Assembly: GCF_014522305.1 (NCBI RefSeq)
Contig: NZ_CP041982.1
Span: 1,520,655-1,584,654, forward strand
Direction of reading: 5' to 3'
DNA from: Lactobacillus sp. PV034
Lineage (GTDB): Bacteria; Bacillota; Bacilli; Lactobacillales; Lactobacillaceae
Length of the DNA stretch: 64,000 nt
Position numbers and translations under genes: made by a program
Notes under the pieces: model-generated
What the model was told of the DNA's origin: nothing
What the model saw: only the letters and a program-made list of their open reading frames with translations
Database searches by the model: none
Shown: positions 36,703 to 44,792 of the stretch, in pieces
Position numbering within the stretch: the stretch's first letter is position 1
Layout of the letters: the number at the start of each line of letters is the position of its first letter

Positions 36703-37820
36703 TGAAAGAGTTATTACCACGTAATAATACTAAAAGAAAGATTATCCATTTAGACATGGATGCTTTCTATGCATCTGTGGAGATGCGTGATAATCCTGCT
36801 TTGGCTAAAAAGGCACTAATTGTGGGACAAGATCCACGAAAAGCAAATGGTCATGGTGTAGTTGCGACCGCAAATTATGTTGCACGCCAATATGGTGTCC
36901 ACTCTGCGATGCCAACCATGAAGGCTTTACGCTTAGTTCCCAAGGATAAAATTGCTTTTGTCAGACCAAATTTTGAAAAGTATCGAGCTGTTTCAGCTCA
37001 AATTCATGAATTAATGTATGAGTTAACGGATGTAGTAGAATCAGTTGCTTTAGATGAAGCATATTTGGACGTAACCAAAAATAAACTTGGAGTTTATTCA
37101 GCAGTTACTTTAGCAACCCGTTTGCAAGAAAAAATTTTTAAGAAGACTGGATTAACATCTTCGTTTGGAGTTAGCTATAATAAATTTTTAGCTAAAATGG
37201 GTTCAGAATTTGCTAAGCCTTTTGGGAGAACAATTATCTTACCAGAAGAAGCAGAGGATTTTTTAGCTCAGCAACCAATTGAAGCTTTTCCAGGAATTGG
37301 TAAGAAAACGCAAGAACAATTGCACAGTATGGGAATATTTACTGGAGCTGATTTACAAAATTTGGACGTTAAATTTTTGATTGAGCGTTTTAAAAGAATG
37401 GGATATTTTATTGCCCAACATGCTCAGGGAATTGATTTAAGACCGGTAAATAGTACGCGACAGCGGAAGTCAATCGGAACTGAACGGACCTTTGAACCTA
37501 ATATTTTTGATGAGAATATAGCCTTAACTACTTTGAGAAAATATAGTGAAAACTTGAGTAAAAAATTAAAAGAGAAAAACTTTTTAGCGCAAACGTTAGT
37601 AATCAAAGTTAGAAATAATAATTTTGAAACGGTAACTAAAAGATCAAAATTAACAAAACCCACTAATGATGCAATTGAGATTTTTCAAACTGCAAAAGAA
37701 CTTTTTAAAAGTGTAGATAATTTTTTAACTCAAGGGATCCGCTTATTAGGATTATCAACAACTGACTTGCAAACAAATCAATATGAAGAGATAAGTTTAG
37801 ATCTTTTTACAACTGAATAA
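36702..37820 (+). CDS. dinB: DNA polymerase IV (Y-family translesion polymerase)
   Basis: 372 aa. Catalytic motifs HLDMDAFYASVEMRDNP (about 17-33, first Asp), VATANYVARQYGVHSAMP (about 55-72), SVALDEAYLDVT (about 112-123, Asp-Glu), then the HhH thumb FPGIGKKTQEQL (about 189-200) and little-finger domain. ATG 36702 overlaps the zwf stop (TAATG); a GTG five codons upstream is in frame. No LexA box was seen upstream, so it seems expressed with zwf. Confidence 0.93.
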   Translation: MKELLPRNNTKRKIIHLDMDAFYASVEMRDNPALAKKALIVGQDPRKANGHGVVATANYVARQYGVHSAMPTMKALRLVPKDKIAFVRPNFEKYRAVSAQIHELMYELTDVVESVALDEAYLDVTKNKLGVYSAVTLATRLQEKIFKKTGLTSSFGVSYNKFLAKMGSEFAKPFGRTIILPEEAEDFLAQQPIEAFPGIGKKTQEQLHSMGIFTGADLQNLDVKFLIERFKRMGYFIAQHAQGIDLRPVNSTRQRKSIGTERTFEPNIFDENIALTTLRKYSENLSKKLKEKNFLAQTLVIKVRNNNFETVTKRSKLTKPTNDAIEIFQTAKELFKSVDNFLTQGIRLLGLSTTDLQTNQYEEISLDLFTTE

Positions 37821-37873
37821 TAATTTTAGTAAAATATAATAAAAATAGAACTTATAACTAAGGAGTAATGATA

Positions 37874-38839
37874 GTGGCAACTTTTGATGAAATCTATGAA
37901 AAAATAAAAGAATATCCAACAATTATTTTGCATCGTCATACTAGTCCTGACCCAGATGCACTAGGTTCCCAAGCCGGCTTAGGTCGTGCTTTGAAGGCAA
38001 GATTTCCTGAAAAGAAAATTTTGTTTGCAGGTGAAAACGATGAAGGCGATCTTGCTTGGATTAATACGATGGATGATGTATCAGAAGCGGATTATCAAGG
38101 TGCTTTAGTTATCACAACGGATACTGCAAATACACCACGTATTTCTAACAAAAATTATGATAAAGGTGATTTCTTAATTAAAATTGACCACCATCCAGAT
38201 GTTGATCCTTATGCAGATATGAGTTATGTCGATCCCGATTCTCCTGCAGCTTCACAAATTATTGCAGAATTTTTAAATGCAGAAGGGATGGAAATTACTC
38301 CAGATATTGCTTATCCACTTTATGCAGGAATCGTAGGAGATACTGGTCGTTTTATGTATCCAGAAACCTCTGCTAAGACTTTTGAAATAGTGGCGCAATT
38401 GGCTAAGACAGGCATTAATATTAATGAAATTGCCCGTAATATTAGTGATGTAACTTTTGAACAAGCTAAATTACAAGCTAAGGCAATGGATGAAATGATT
38501 GTAGATCCTTCTGGTGCAGCTTATGCAGTTTTAACTCAACAAGATCTGAAAGATCTAGGTGTAACTGGTGATCAAGCATCGGTAACTGTTTCAACTCCTG
38601 GCCGCATTAAAGACGTAATTGCCTGGAATGTTTTTGTGGAAAAACCAGATGGCACTTATCGGGTTCACTATCGTTCAAAGGGTCCTGTAATTAATGAATT
38701 AGCTGCAAAACATGATGGTGGCGGTCATGCTTTAGCAAGTGGTGCTAATGCTAAGGATATGGATGAAGTAAAGCAAGTATTTGCAGAACTTGTAGAAGTT
38801 ACTAGAAAGTATCAACAAGAAAATGGCACAAACAAATAA
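37874..38839 (+). CDS. nrnA: DHH-family bifunctional oligoribonuclease/PAP phosphatase
   Basis: 321 aa manganese phosphoesterase that degrades nano-RNA and pAp. HRHTSPDPDALGSQAGL (about 19-35), DTANTPRIS (about 82-90), IDHHPD (DHH motif, about 105-110), and the DHHA1 domain with GGGGHALASGA-like HDGGGHALASGA (about 283-294). Start GTG 37874 is eight bases after AAGGAG; ATG 37868 is only two bases from it. The 3' end overlaps the helicase gene by 17 nt. c-di-AMP hydrolysis is possible for some relatives. Confidence 0.9.
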   Translation: MATFDEIYEKIKEYPTIILHRHTSPDPDALGSQAGLGRALKARFPEKKILFAGENDEGDLAWINTMDDVSEADYQGALVITTDTANTPRISNKNYDKGDFLIKIDHHPDVDPYADMSYVDPDSPAASQIIAEFLNAEGMEITPDIAYPLYAGIVGDTGRFMYPETSAKTFEIVAQLAKTGININEIARNISDVTFEQAKLQAKAMDEMIVDPSGAAYAVLTQQDLKDLGVTGDQASVTVSTPGRIKDVIAWNVFVEKPDGTYRVHYRSKGPVINELAAKHDGGGHALASGANAKDMDEVKQVFAELVEVTRKYQQENGTNK

Positions 38840-40202
38840 TATTTTTGAAAGTGAAAAATTAAGACCTGAGGTAAAAAACGCCTTAGAAAAAATTAAATTT
38901 AAGAAGCCTACCAAGGTTCAAGAAAAAGTTATTCCTGAATTATTAACAGATAAAAATGTGGTAGTTCAAGCCGCTACTGGTTCTGGGAAAACTCATGCTT
39001 ATTTAATTCCAATTTTTAATATGATTGATGAAACAGCTCCCGTTACTCAAGCAGTAATTACTGCACCTAGTCGTGAGCTAGCTAATCAATTATATAAAGT
39101 GGCTCGTCAACTAAAAGAAGCTTCTGACTTAAATATTTCAATTGAATATCTTGGTGGTGGTAATGACCGCAATCGTCAAATCGAAAAAGCTTCAAATAAG
39201 GCTCCCCAATTAGTAATTGCAACTCCAGGAAGATTACATGATTTTGTTTCTAAAAAGATTATTAACTTAGAAAATGTTAAAGTTTTTGTAATCGATGAAG
39301 CTGATATGACTTTAGATATGGGCTTTTTAGGCCAAATGGATCAAGTGATGGCCAAGCTTTCATCTAAGACCTTGCTAAGTGCTTTTTCAGCAACTATTCC
39401 AGTTAAGTTGGAAAACTTTTTACGTAAATACATGTCTAAACCAGAATTTATTGTAATTGATAATCCAACTGTTATTGCGCCAACAATTCAAAATGATTTA
39501 ATTGATGTCGGTTCTGGCGATAAAAAAGAACTGCTATATAAGCTGTTAACTATGGGCCAACCTTATTTAGCCGTTACTTTTGCTAATACTAAAAAGACGG
39601 TTGATGAATTAGCAGATTATCTAGAAAATCAGGGCCTTAAAGTAGCGAAAATTCATGGTGGAATTACCGAACGTGAGAGAAAAAGAACCATCCGTCAAGT
39701 ACGCGAAGGTCAGTATCAATATGTAGTAGCAAGTGATTTAGCAGCTCGGGGAATTGATATTCCTGGTGTTAGTTTGGTAGTTAACTATGAAATTCCAAAA
39801 GATTTGGAATTTGTAATTCACCGCATTGGGCGTACAGGTAGAAATAATTTACCTGGTCATGCAATCACATTGATCTATGACGATGAAATGCCAGACATTG
39901 AAGATCTCGAAAAATTAGGGATCAACTTTGATTTTAAAGAATTAAAAAATGGTGAGTTAGTTGAACGTACCCACTATCACCGTCGTGATAATCGTCGCGT
40001 ACGTACTCAAAAACTTGATAACAATATCCGTGGTATGGTTAAAAAAGCTAAAGCTAAACGTAAGCCGGGATATAAGAAAAAGATTCAAAAAGCGATTCAA
40101 GAAGATCGTCGCCAAAAACGTAAGTTAGAAGAGCGTCACGAAATGCGTAAAGCAAAAAGAAAACGTAAGCGTGAACGTGATCGTGCACGTGAAAATAATT
40201 AA
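38823..40202 (+). CDS. cshB: DEAD-box ATP-dependent RNA helicase (CshB-like)
   Basis: 459 aa. Q-motif region with KFKKPTKVQEKVIPEL (about 24-39), Walker A AATGSGKTH (about 51-59), PSRELANQL, ATPGRLHDF, VIDEADMTLDMGF (about 156-168, DEAD box), SAFSAT (SAT-type), then helicase C with ASDLAARGIDIPGV and HRIGRTGR. The C-terminus (about 395-459) is an extremely basic Lys/Arg tail for RNA binding. Overlaps nrnA, so an RNA turnover pair. Likely roles are ribosome assembly and cold adaptation. Confidence 0.9.
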   Translation: MAQTNNIFESEKLRPEVKNALEKIKFKKPTKVQEKVIPELLTDKNVVVQAATGSGKTHAYLIPIFNMIDETAPVTQAVITAPSRELANQLYKVARQLKEASDLNISIEYLGGGNDRNRQIEKASNKAPQLVIATPGRLHDFVSKKIINLENVKVFVIDEADMTLDMGFLGQMDQVMAKLSSKTLLSAFSATIPVKLENFLRKYMSKPEFIVIDNPTVIAPTIQNDLIDVGSGDKKELLYKLLTMGQPYLAVTFANTKKTVDELADYLENQGLKVAKIHGGITERERKRTIRQVREGQYQYVVASDLAARGIDIPGVSLVVNYEIPKDLEFVIHRIGRTGRNNLPGHAITLIYDDEMPDIEDLEKLGINFDFKELKNGELVERTHYHRRDNRRVRTQKLDNNIRGMVKKAKAKRKPGYKKKIQKAIQEDRRQKRKLEERHEMRKAKRKRKRERDRARENN

Positions 40203-40203
40203 T

Positions 40204-40233
40204 TTGGTCAGTCTTTTTAATTTGTAGTAAAAT
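40204..40233 (+). promoter_or_regulatory. Promoter of the alaS leader
   Basis: TTGGTC at 40204, 18-nt spacer, TAAAAT at 40228. It lies directly behind the helicase gene and about 210 bp before alaS, so the T-box leader is transcribed from here. Confidence 0.6.
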
Positions 40234-40239
40234 AGAGAA

Positions 40240-40425
40240 AGCTTAGGATATGTCTCCAAGTTTAACTTTTCAAAGAGAGAGTTTGATGGTGAGAAAACTT
40301 AAAGTTAGCTTGAGGGATGCTCCCTATCCTTTAATAATGAAATAATTGAGAGGTAACAAACACTGTTGCAATCAAGGTGGTACCGCGCTTTAAGCGTCCT
40401 TGGCATGCAAACAGTGTTTTTTATT
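40240..40425 (+). promoter_or_regulatory. T-box riboswitch (alanine) controlling alaS
   Basis: The T-box sequence AAGGTGGTACCGCG is at 40374-40387. Stem I is framed by AGGATA (40245) and TATCCT (40324); on its 3' side GCT at 40319-40321 is a good alanine specifier codon. The terminator hairpin pairs AACACTGTTGCA (40359) with TGCAAACAGTGTT (40406) and ends in six T, directly before the alaS ribosome binding site. Uncharged tRNA-Ala would stabilise the antiterminator. Confidence 0.93.
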
Positions 40426-40441
40426 ATTTAGGAGAAAATCG

Positions 40442-43090
40442 ATGAAACAATTAACCAGTTCTCAAGTTCGTCAAATGTTCTTAGATTTCTTTAAAGAACA
40501 TGGACACACAATTATGCCTAGTGCATCATTAATTCCACAAGATGATCCAACTTTATTGTGGATTAACTCAGGTGTTGCAACCATGAAGAAGTATTTTGAT
40601 GGTTCCGTTGTTCCTAAGAACCATAGATTAACTTCTTCACAAAAATCAATTAGAACTAATGATATTGAAAATGTTGGTAAAACTGCCCGTCACCAAACTT
40701 TCTTTGAAATGTTAGGTAACTTTTCTGTTGGTGATTACTTTAAAAAAGAAGTTATTCCATGGGCATGGGAATTTTTAACTAGTCCAAAATGGTTAGGTTT
40801 AGATCCGGATAAGCTTTATGTAACTGTTTATCCAAAAGATACTGATGCTTACCACATGTGGCATGATGTTGTTGGCTTACCAGATGATCACATTGTTAAA
40901 TTAGAAGAAAACTTCTGGGATATTGGTGAAGGTCCATGTGGTCCTGACTCAGAAATTTTCTATGATCGTGGTCAAGAAAATAACGACGTAGCTGAAGATG
41001 ATCCAGAAAACTTCCCTGGTGGTGAAAATGCGCGTTATCTTGAAATTTGGAATATCGTATTTTCACAATATAATCACTTACCAAATGGCAAATATGTTGA
41101 TCAACCACATAAAAACATTGATACCGGTATGGGTTTAGAACGTGTTGTATCAATTATTCAAGATGCACCAACTAACTTTGAGACTGACTTATTTATGCCA
41201 ATTATTCGTGAAACTGAAAAGTTAAGTGATGGTAAAAAATATGGTGCAAATGCCGAAGATGACATTTCATTTAAGATTATTGCTGACCATGTCCGTACAG
41301 TGTCATTTGCAATCGGTGATGGTGCACTTCCATCTAATTCAGGTCGTGGTTATGTTTTACGTCGTTTAATTAGACGTGCTGATTTGAATGGTCAACGTTT
41401 AGGAATTAAAGGCGCATTTTTATATAAACTTGTTCCAGTTGTTGGCGAAATTATGAAGAGTCACTATCCAGAAGTTGTAGAACAAGAAGACTTTATTCAA
41501 AAAGTAATCAAGAACGAAGAAGAAAGATTCCAAGAAACACTTTCATCTGGTCTTAACTTACTTGACAACTTAATTGCGCAAGCAAAAGAAAATGACGATA
41601 AGACTATTTCAGGAAAAGACGCCTTCAAGTTATTTGATACTTATGGTTTCCCATATGAATTAACTGTTGAAGCTGCTGAAGACGCTGGCTTAAAAGTTGA
41701 TAAGGCTGGCTTTGATGCTGAAATGAAGGCACAAAAAGAACGTGCACGTAATGCTCGTGGTAACTTACAATCAATGGGTTCACAAGATGTTACTTTAATG
41801 AATATTAAAGATAAGAGTGAATTCGAATACGGTAAGTTAGAAGAAGATCATGCCAAATTAATTGATATTGTTGTGGATGACAAATTAGTAGATAGTGCTG
41901 ATGGTGAAACTGCAACTTTGATTTTTGATAAGACACCATTTTATGCAGAACGTGGGGGACAAGTTGCTGATCATGGTGATATTTATAACCAAAGCGGCGA
42001 ATTAGTAGCTAAAGTAACAGATGTCCAACATGCACCTAATGATCAAAACTTACATTTTGTTGATGTGATCTTGCCACTTAAGAAAGGCGAAGAATATGTC
42101 CTTAAGGTCGATCAAAAACGTCGTCGTGGCCTTAAACATAATCATACTGCTACTCACTTGCTTCATGCAGCACTTCGTGAAGTTTTAGGCGATCATACTC
42201 ACCAAGCTGGGTCATTAGTGGAACCTGATTACTTAAGATTCGACTTTTCAAGTTTAGAACCAATGACCAAACGTGAAATTGATAATGTTGAACGTTTAGT
42301 TAATGAGAAGATTTGGGAAGAAATTCCAGTAGAAACTACTGTAACTGATCCAGAAACTGGTAAGAAGATGGGAGCATTGGCCTTATTTGGTGAAAAATAT
42401 GGCGATACTGTTCGAGTAGTTAAGATCGATGACTTTTCAACTGAATTTTGTGGTGGTACTCATAGTGAAAATACTGCTCAAATTGGTATGTTTAAGATTG
42501 TTTCAGAATCTGCTGTTGGTGCTGGTACTCGTAGAATTATTGCTGTTACTGGCCCTGAAGCTTACCAATATATGACTGATCATGATGAAATCTTAAAAGA
42601 AATTCAAAATGATGTTAAGGCTACTAAGGTTGAAGATGTTAAGACTAAGATTGATTCAATTGAAGATGATTTACGTGCAAGTCAAAAAGAAGTTGAGCAA
42701 TTAAAGGCACAAATTAATCAAGCTAAAGCTGGCGATTTATTTAGTGACGTCAAGCAAGTCAAAGACCTTACTGTAATCGTCCAAGTAGCTGATGTTGAAG
42801 GCATGAATGATTTACGTGAATTAGCTGATAACTGGAAGAGTGCAGATAAATCTGATATTTTAGTCTTAGCTGCGGAAGTAAATGGTAAAGCTAATATGGT
42901 TATTAGCTTAGGAGATAAGGCACTAAAAGCTGGTCTTAAAGCCGGTGATTTAATTAAACAAGCTGCTCCATTATTTGGCGGTGGCGGTGGTGGCCGTCCA
43001 AATATGGCTCAAGCAGGTGGTAAGAATCCAGCTGGTTTAAATGATGCCATTGCCCAAGTATTAAAAGATATTGAAGAAAAACAAAATTAA
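40442..43090 (+). CDS. alaS: Alanyl-tRNA synthetase
   Basis: 882 aa class II synthetase. Catalytic core from MKQLTSSQVRQMFLDFFKEHGH with motif 1-3 segments (SQKSIRTNDIENVGKTARHQTFFEMLGNF near 60-90; GLERV), editing domain with HNHTATHLLH (about 563-572) and FCGGTH (about 667-672), zinc-dependent, and C-terminal C-Ala with Gly-rich GGGGGGRPNMAQAGG (about 845-860). ATG 40442 with AGGAGAAAA; an in-frame ATG at 40400 lies inside the T-box terminator and is rejected. Confidence 0.97.
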   Translation: MKQLTSSQVRQMFLDFFKEHGHTIMPSASLIPQDDPTLLWINSGVATMKKYFDGSVVPKNHRLTSSQKSIRTNDIENVGKTARHQTFFEMLGNFSVGDYFKKEVIPWAWEFLTSPKWLGLDPDKLYVTVYPKDTDAYHMWHDVVGLPDDHIVKLEENFWDIGEGPCGPDSEIFYDRGQENNDVAEDDPENFPGGENARYLEIWNIVFSQYNHLPNGKYVDQPHKNIDTGMGLERVVSIIQDAPTNFETDLFMPIIRETEKLSDGKKYGANAEDDISFKIIADHVRTVSFAIGDGALPSNSGRGYVLRRLIRRADLNGQRLGIKGAFLYKLVPVVGEIMKSHYPEVVEQEDFIQKVIKNEEERFQETLSSGLNLLDNLIAQAKENDDKTISGKDAFKLFDTYGFPYELTVEAAEDAGLKVDKAGFDAEMKAQKERARNARGNLQSMGSQDVTLMNIKDKSEFEYGKLEEDHAKLIDIVVDDKLVDSADGETATLIFDKTPFYAERGGQVADHGDIYNQSGELVAKVTDVQHAPNDQNLHFVDVILPLKKGEEYVLKVDQKRRRGLKHNHTATHLLHAALREVLGDHTHQAGSLVEPDYLRFDFSSLEPMTKREIDNVERLVNEKIWEEIPVETTVTDPETGKKMGALALFGEKYGDTVRVVKIDDFSTEFCGGTHSENTAQIGMFKIVSESAVGAGTRRIIAVTGPEAYQYMTDHDEILKEIQNDVKATKVEDVKTKIDSIEDDLRASQKEVEQLKAQINQAKAGDLFSDVKQVKDLTVIVQVADVEGMNDLRELADNWKSADKSDILVLAAEVNGKANMVISLGDKALKAGLKAGDLIKQAAPLFGGGGGGRPNMAQAGGKNPAGLNDAIAQVLKDIEEKQN

Positions 43091-43119
43091 TTGAGTTACG
43101 TTTTAATATCAAGTAAAAT
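43091..43119 (+). promoter_or_regulatory. Promoter of ireB-ruvX-UPF0473
   Basis: TTGAGT at 43091, 17-nt spacer, TAAAAT at 43114. No terminator is visible between alaS and this promoter, so readthrough from alaS may add to it. Confidence 0.6.
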
Positions 43120-43150
43120 TAATAGTGATTAGTTAGATGGGAGGAGTTCT

Positions 43151-43408
43151 ATGAGTTCGCTAGATAAAACTATGCATTTTGATTTTAATCAAAATAAAGG
43201 TAAAAATATTTATGATACTTTACAAGAAGTCTATGCCGCTTTGGAAGAAAAGGGCTATAATCCAATTAATCAAATTGTAGGGTACTTACTTTCAGGCGAT
43301 CCCGCTTATATTCCTCGTCATAATGATGCACGTAACTTGATTTTGAGACATGAACGTGATGAAATTATTGAGGAATTAGTTAAAAGCTATTTAGGTAAAG
43401 ATAAATAA
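43151..43408 (+). CDS. ireB: IreB-family regulatory phosphoprotein (UPF0297/YrzL)
   Basis: 85 aa. [31 protein letters not shown] start with the conserved TMxF N-terminus and [20 protein letters not shown] (about 46-65), typical of UPF0297. In Enterococcus faecalis IreB is phosphorylated by the kinase IreK and affects cephalosporin tolerance; function here is inferred. GGGAGGAG ribosome binding site. Overlaps ruvX by one base; the trio ireB-ruvX-UPF0473 behind alaS is a conserved Firmicutes block. Confidence 0.9.
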   Translation: MSSLDKTMHFDFNQNKGKNIYDTLQEVYAALEEKGYNPINQIVGYLLSGDPAYIPRHNDARNLILRHERDEIIEELVKSYLGKDK

Positions 43409-43851
43409 TGCGTCTTCTGGGACTAGATGTGGGTAGTAAAACTGTTGGCGTTGCGATTAGTGACCCTTTAGGAATTACTGCTCAAGAAGTAGAAACGATT
43501 CCGATTGATGAAACTAAAATGAATTTTGGGATGAAACGAATTAGAAAGCTAGTTCGCAAATTTCAAGTTGACGGTTTTGTCTTAGGATTACCCAAAAAAA
43601 TGGATGGAACAAATGGAGAATCAGTCCAAAGAAGTAAGAATTATGGTCAAAGATTAAAAGATAAGTTTGCTTTGCCAGTATATTACGAAGATGAACGTTT
43701 AACCACCAAGGTAGCAAATCGCGTTTTAGTCCAAGAGGTTGGGATTCATGATCGGACTGAAAGAAAAAAAGTCATTGATCAGATGGCCGCTGTGCTTATT
43801 TTACAGAATTATTTGGAACGAACTAGAAAGGATAAACTAAACAATGAGTGA
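43408..43851 (+). CDS. ruvX: Putative pre-16S rRNA nuclease / Holliday resolvase RuvX (YqgF)
   Basis: 147 aa RNase H-fold protein. [22 protein letters not shown] start with the first catalytic Asp (D7), FVLGLPKKMDGTNGESVQ (about 57-74), YYEDERLTTKVA with the second acidic site (about 91-102), and DQMAAVLILQNYL (about 128-140) with the third. Length and motifs are typical. Overlaps UPF0473 by 8 nt. Confidence 0.93.
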   Translation: MRLLGLDVGSKTVGVAISDPLGITAQEVETIPIDETKMNFGMKRIRKLVRKFQVDGFVLGLPKKMDGTNGESVQRSKNYGQRLKDKFALPVYYEDERLTTKVANRVLVQEVGIHDRTERKKVIDQMAAVLILQNYLERTRKDKLNNE

Positions 43852-44155
43852 AAAAATAAATAATCAAGACTCTGAACGACAAATTACTTTAGTTGATGAA
43901 AATGGTAATGAAGAATTGTTTGAAGTATTATTTACTTTTACTTCAGAAGATTACGGGAAGTCTTACGTATTACTTTATCCTGCTGCCATTGGTGAAGATG
44001 ATGATGTGGAAGTCCAAGCATTTTCTTACGATGCAGATGGAGATGGTGATGTAACAAGTTCTGATCTTCATGAAATTACTAATGATGACGAATGGAACAT
44101 GGTGCAAGGAGTATTAAATACTTTTCTATCAGATGATCGCTTAAGTGGAGAATAG
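43844..44155 (+). CDS. UPF0473 (DUF1292/YrzB) acidic protein
   Basis: 103 aa, strongly acidic. ITLVDENGNEELFEVLFTFTSEDYGKSYVLLYPA (about 14-47) is the DUF1292 core; an Asp/Glu-rich tail with SYDADGDGDVTSSDLHEI follows (not a convincing EF hand although similar in composition). Function unknown. The start overlaps ruvX; a terminator follows. Confidence 0.88.
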   Translation: MSEKINNQDSERQITLVDENGNEELFEVLFTFTSEDYGKSYVLLYPAAIGEDDDVEVQAFSYDADGDGDVTSSDLHEITNDDEWNMVQGVLNTFLSDDRLSGE

Positions 44156-44163
44156 AGTGCTAG

Positions 44164-44190
44164 AAAAGGCTAGCTTAGCTAGTCTTTTTT
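44164..44190 (+). terminator. Terminator after UPF0473 gene
   Basis: AGGCTAGC, loop TTA, GCTAGTCT (one G-U), then six T. Confidence 0.82.
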
Positions 44191-44206
44191 AGTAAAAGGA
44201 AAAAAT

Positions 44207-44749
44207 ATGTTTTCATTTTTCATTATTTTAATATATGTTTATTGCCTTTATGTTGGTTACCGTCGCGGCCTAGCATATGAAGGACTAAGTGCTTTAGGAT
44301 ATTTAATAAGTTTTATAATTGCAGTACTTTTTTATAAACCATTTAGTTCATTATTGACCTTGTGGATACCTTATCCTTCAGCAAATGATCGCAGCAGGTT
44401 TGCCTTTTTTGATCAAACTACTGGTTTAACTTTAGATAAGTCATTCTATGCAGTTATTGCTTTTGTCATTATCTTGCTATTTTTCTATGGTATTTGGCGC
44501 ATAATTATGCATGGATTTAATCAGTTAAAATTCGTTGAGATAAATAAGGAAATTAATACTTTAGCAAGTATTTTAATTGCTTTAATTATTACTCAAATTG
44601 GAGTTTATTTATTTTTATTTATCTTAGCAACTATTCCGTCTCCTGGGTTACAGAGTGCGCTAGGTAAATCTATCTTAGCTAATAGTATTTTGCGTTATAC
44701 GCCAGGGTTATCAAATTTCTTTATAAATTTATTTATCAATGCAATTTAA
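44207..44749 (+). CDS. cvpA: CvpA-family membrane protein
   Basis: 180 aa with four hydrophobic helices (about 2-14, 24-43, 80-100, 122-145). The second part carries the CvpA arrangement of a YRRGLAYEG loop after the first helix. In Bacillus the homologue (YshB) also precedes mutS2 (mutSB). CvpA proteins are linked to colicin V production in E. coli and to envelope processes in others; the role is not known here. AAAGGAAAAAAT ribosome binding site. Confidence 0.82.
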   Translation: MFSFFIILIYVYCLYVGYRRGLAYEGLSALGYLISFIIAVLFYKPFSSLLTLWIPYPSANDRSRFAFFDQTTGLTLDKSFYAVIAFVIILLFFYGIWRIIMHGFNQLKFVEINKEINTLASILIALIITQIGVYLFLFILATIPSPGLQSALGKSILANSILRYTPGLSNFFINLFINAI

Positions 44750-44750
44750 A

Positions 44751-44780
44751 GTGGGGGTCCCGGTTATGGGCCCTCTTTTA
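44751..44780 (+). terminator. GC-rich hairpin between cvpA and mutS2 (possible attenuator)
   Basis: GGGGGTCCC pairs with GGGCCCTC (with G-U pairs) around a loop CGGTTAT, followed by TTTTAG. The block is strikingly GC-rich for this genome. The short T run makes it a weak terminator, so partial attenuation of mutS2 is more likely than complete stop. Confidence 0.5.
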
Positions 44781-44792
44781 GTAGGTATAAAA

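Noticed and set aside
40400..40441. Upstream in-frame start for alaS
   Set aside because: It lies in the T-box terminator; the ATG at 40442 has AGGAGAAAA and the family N-terminus.
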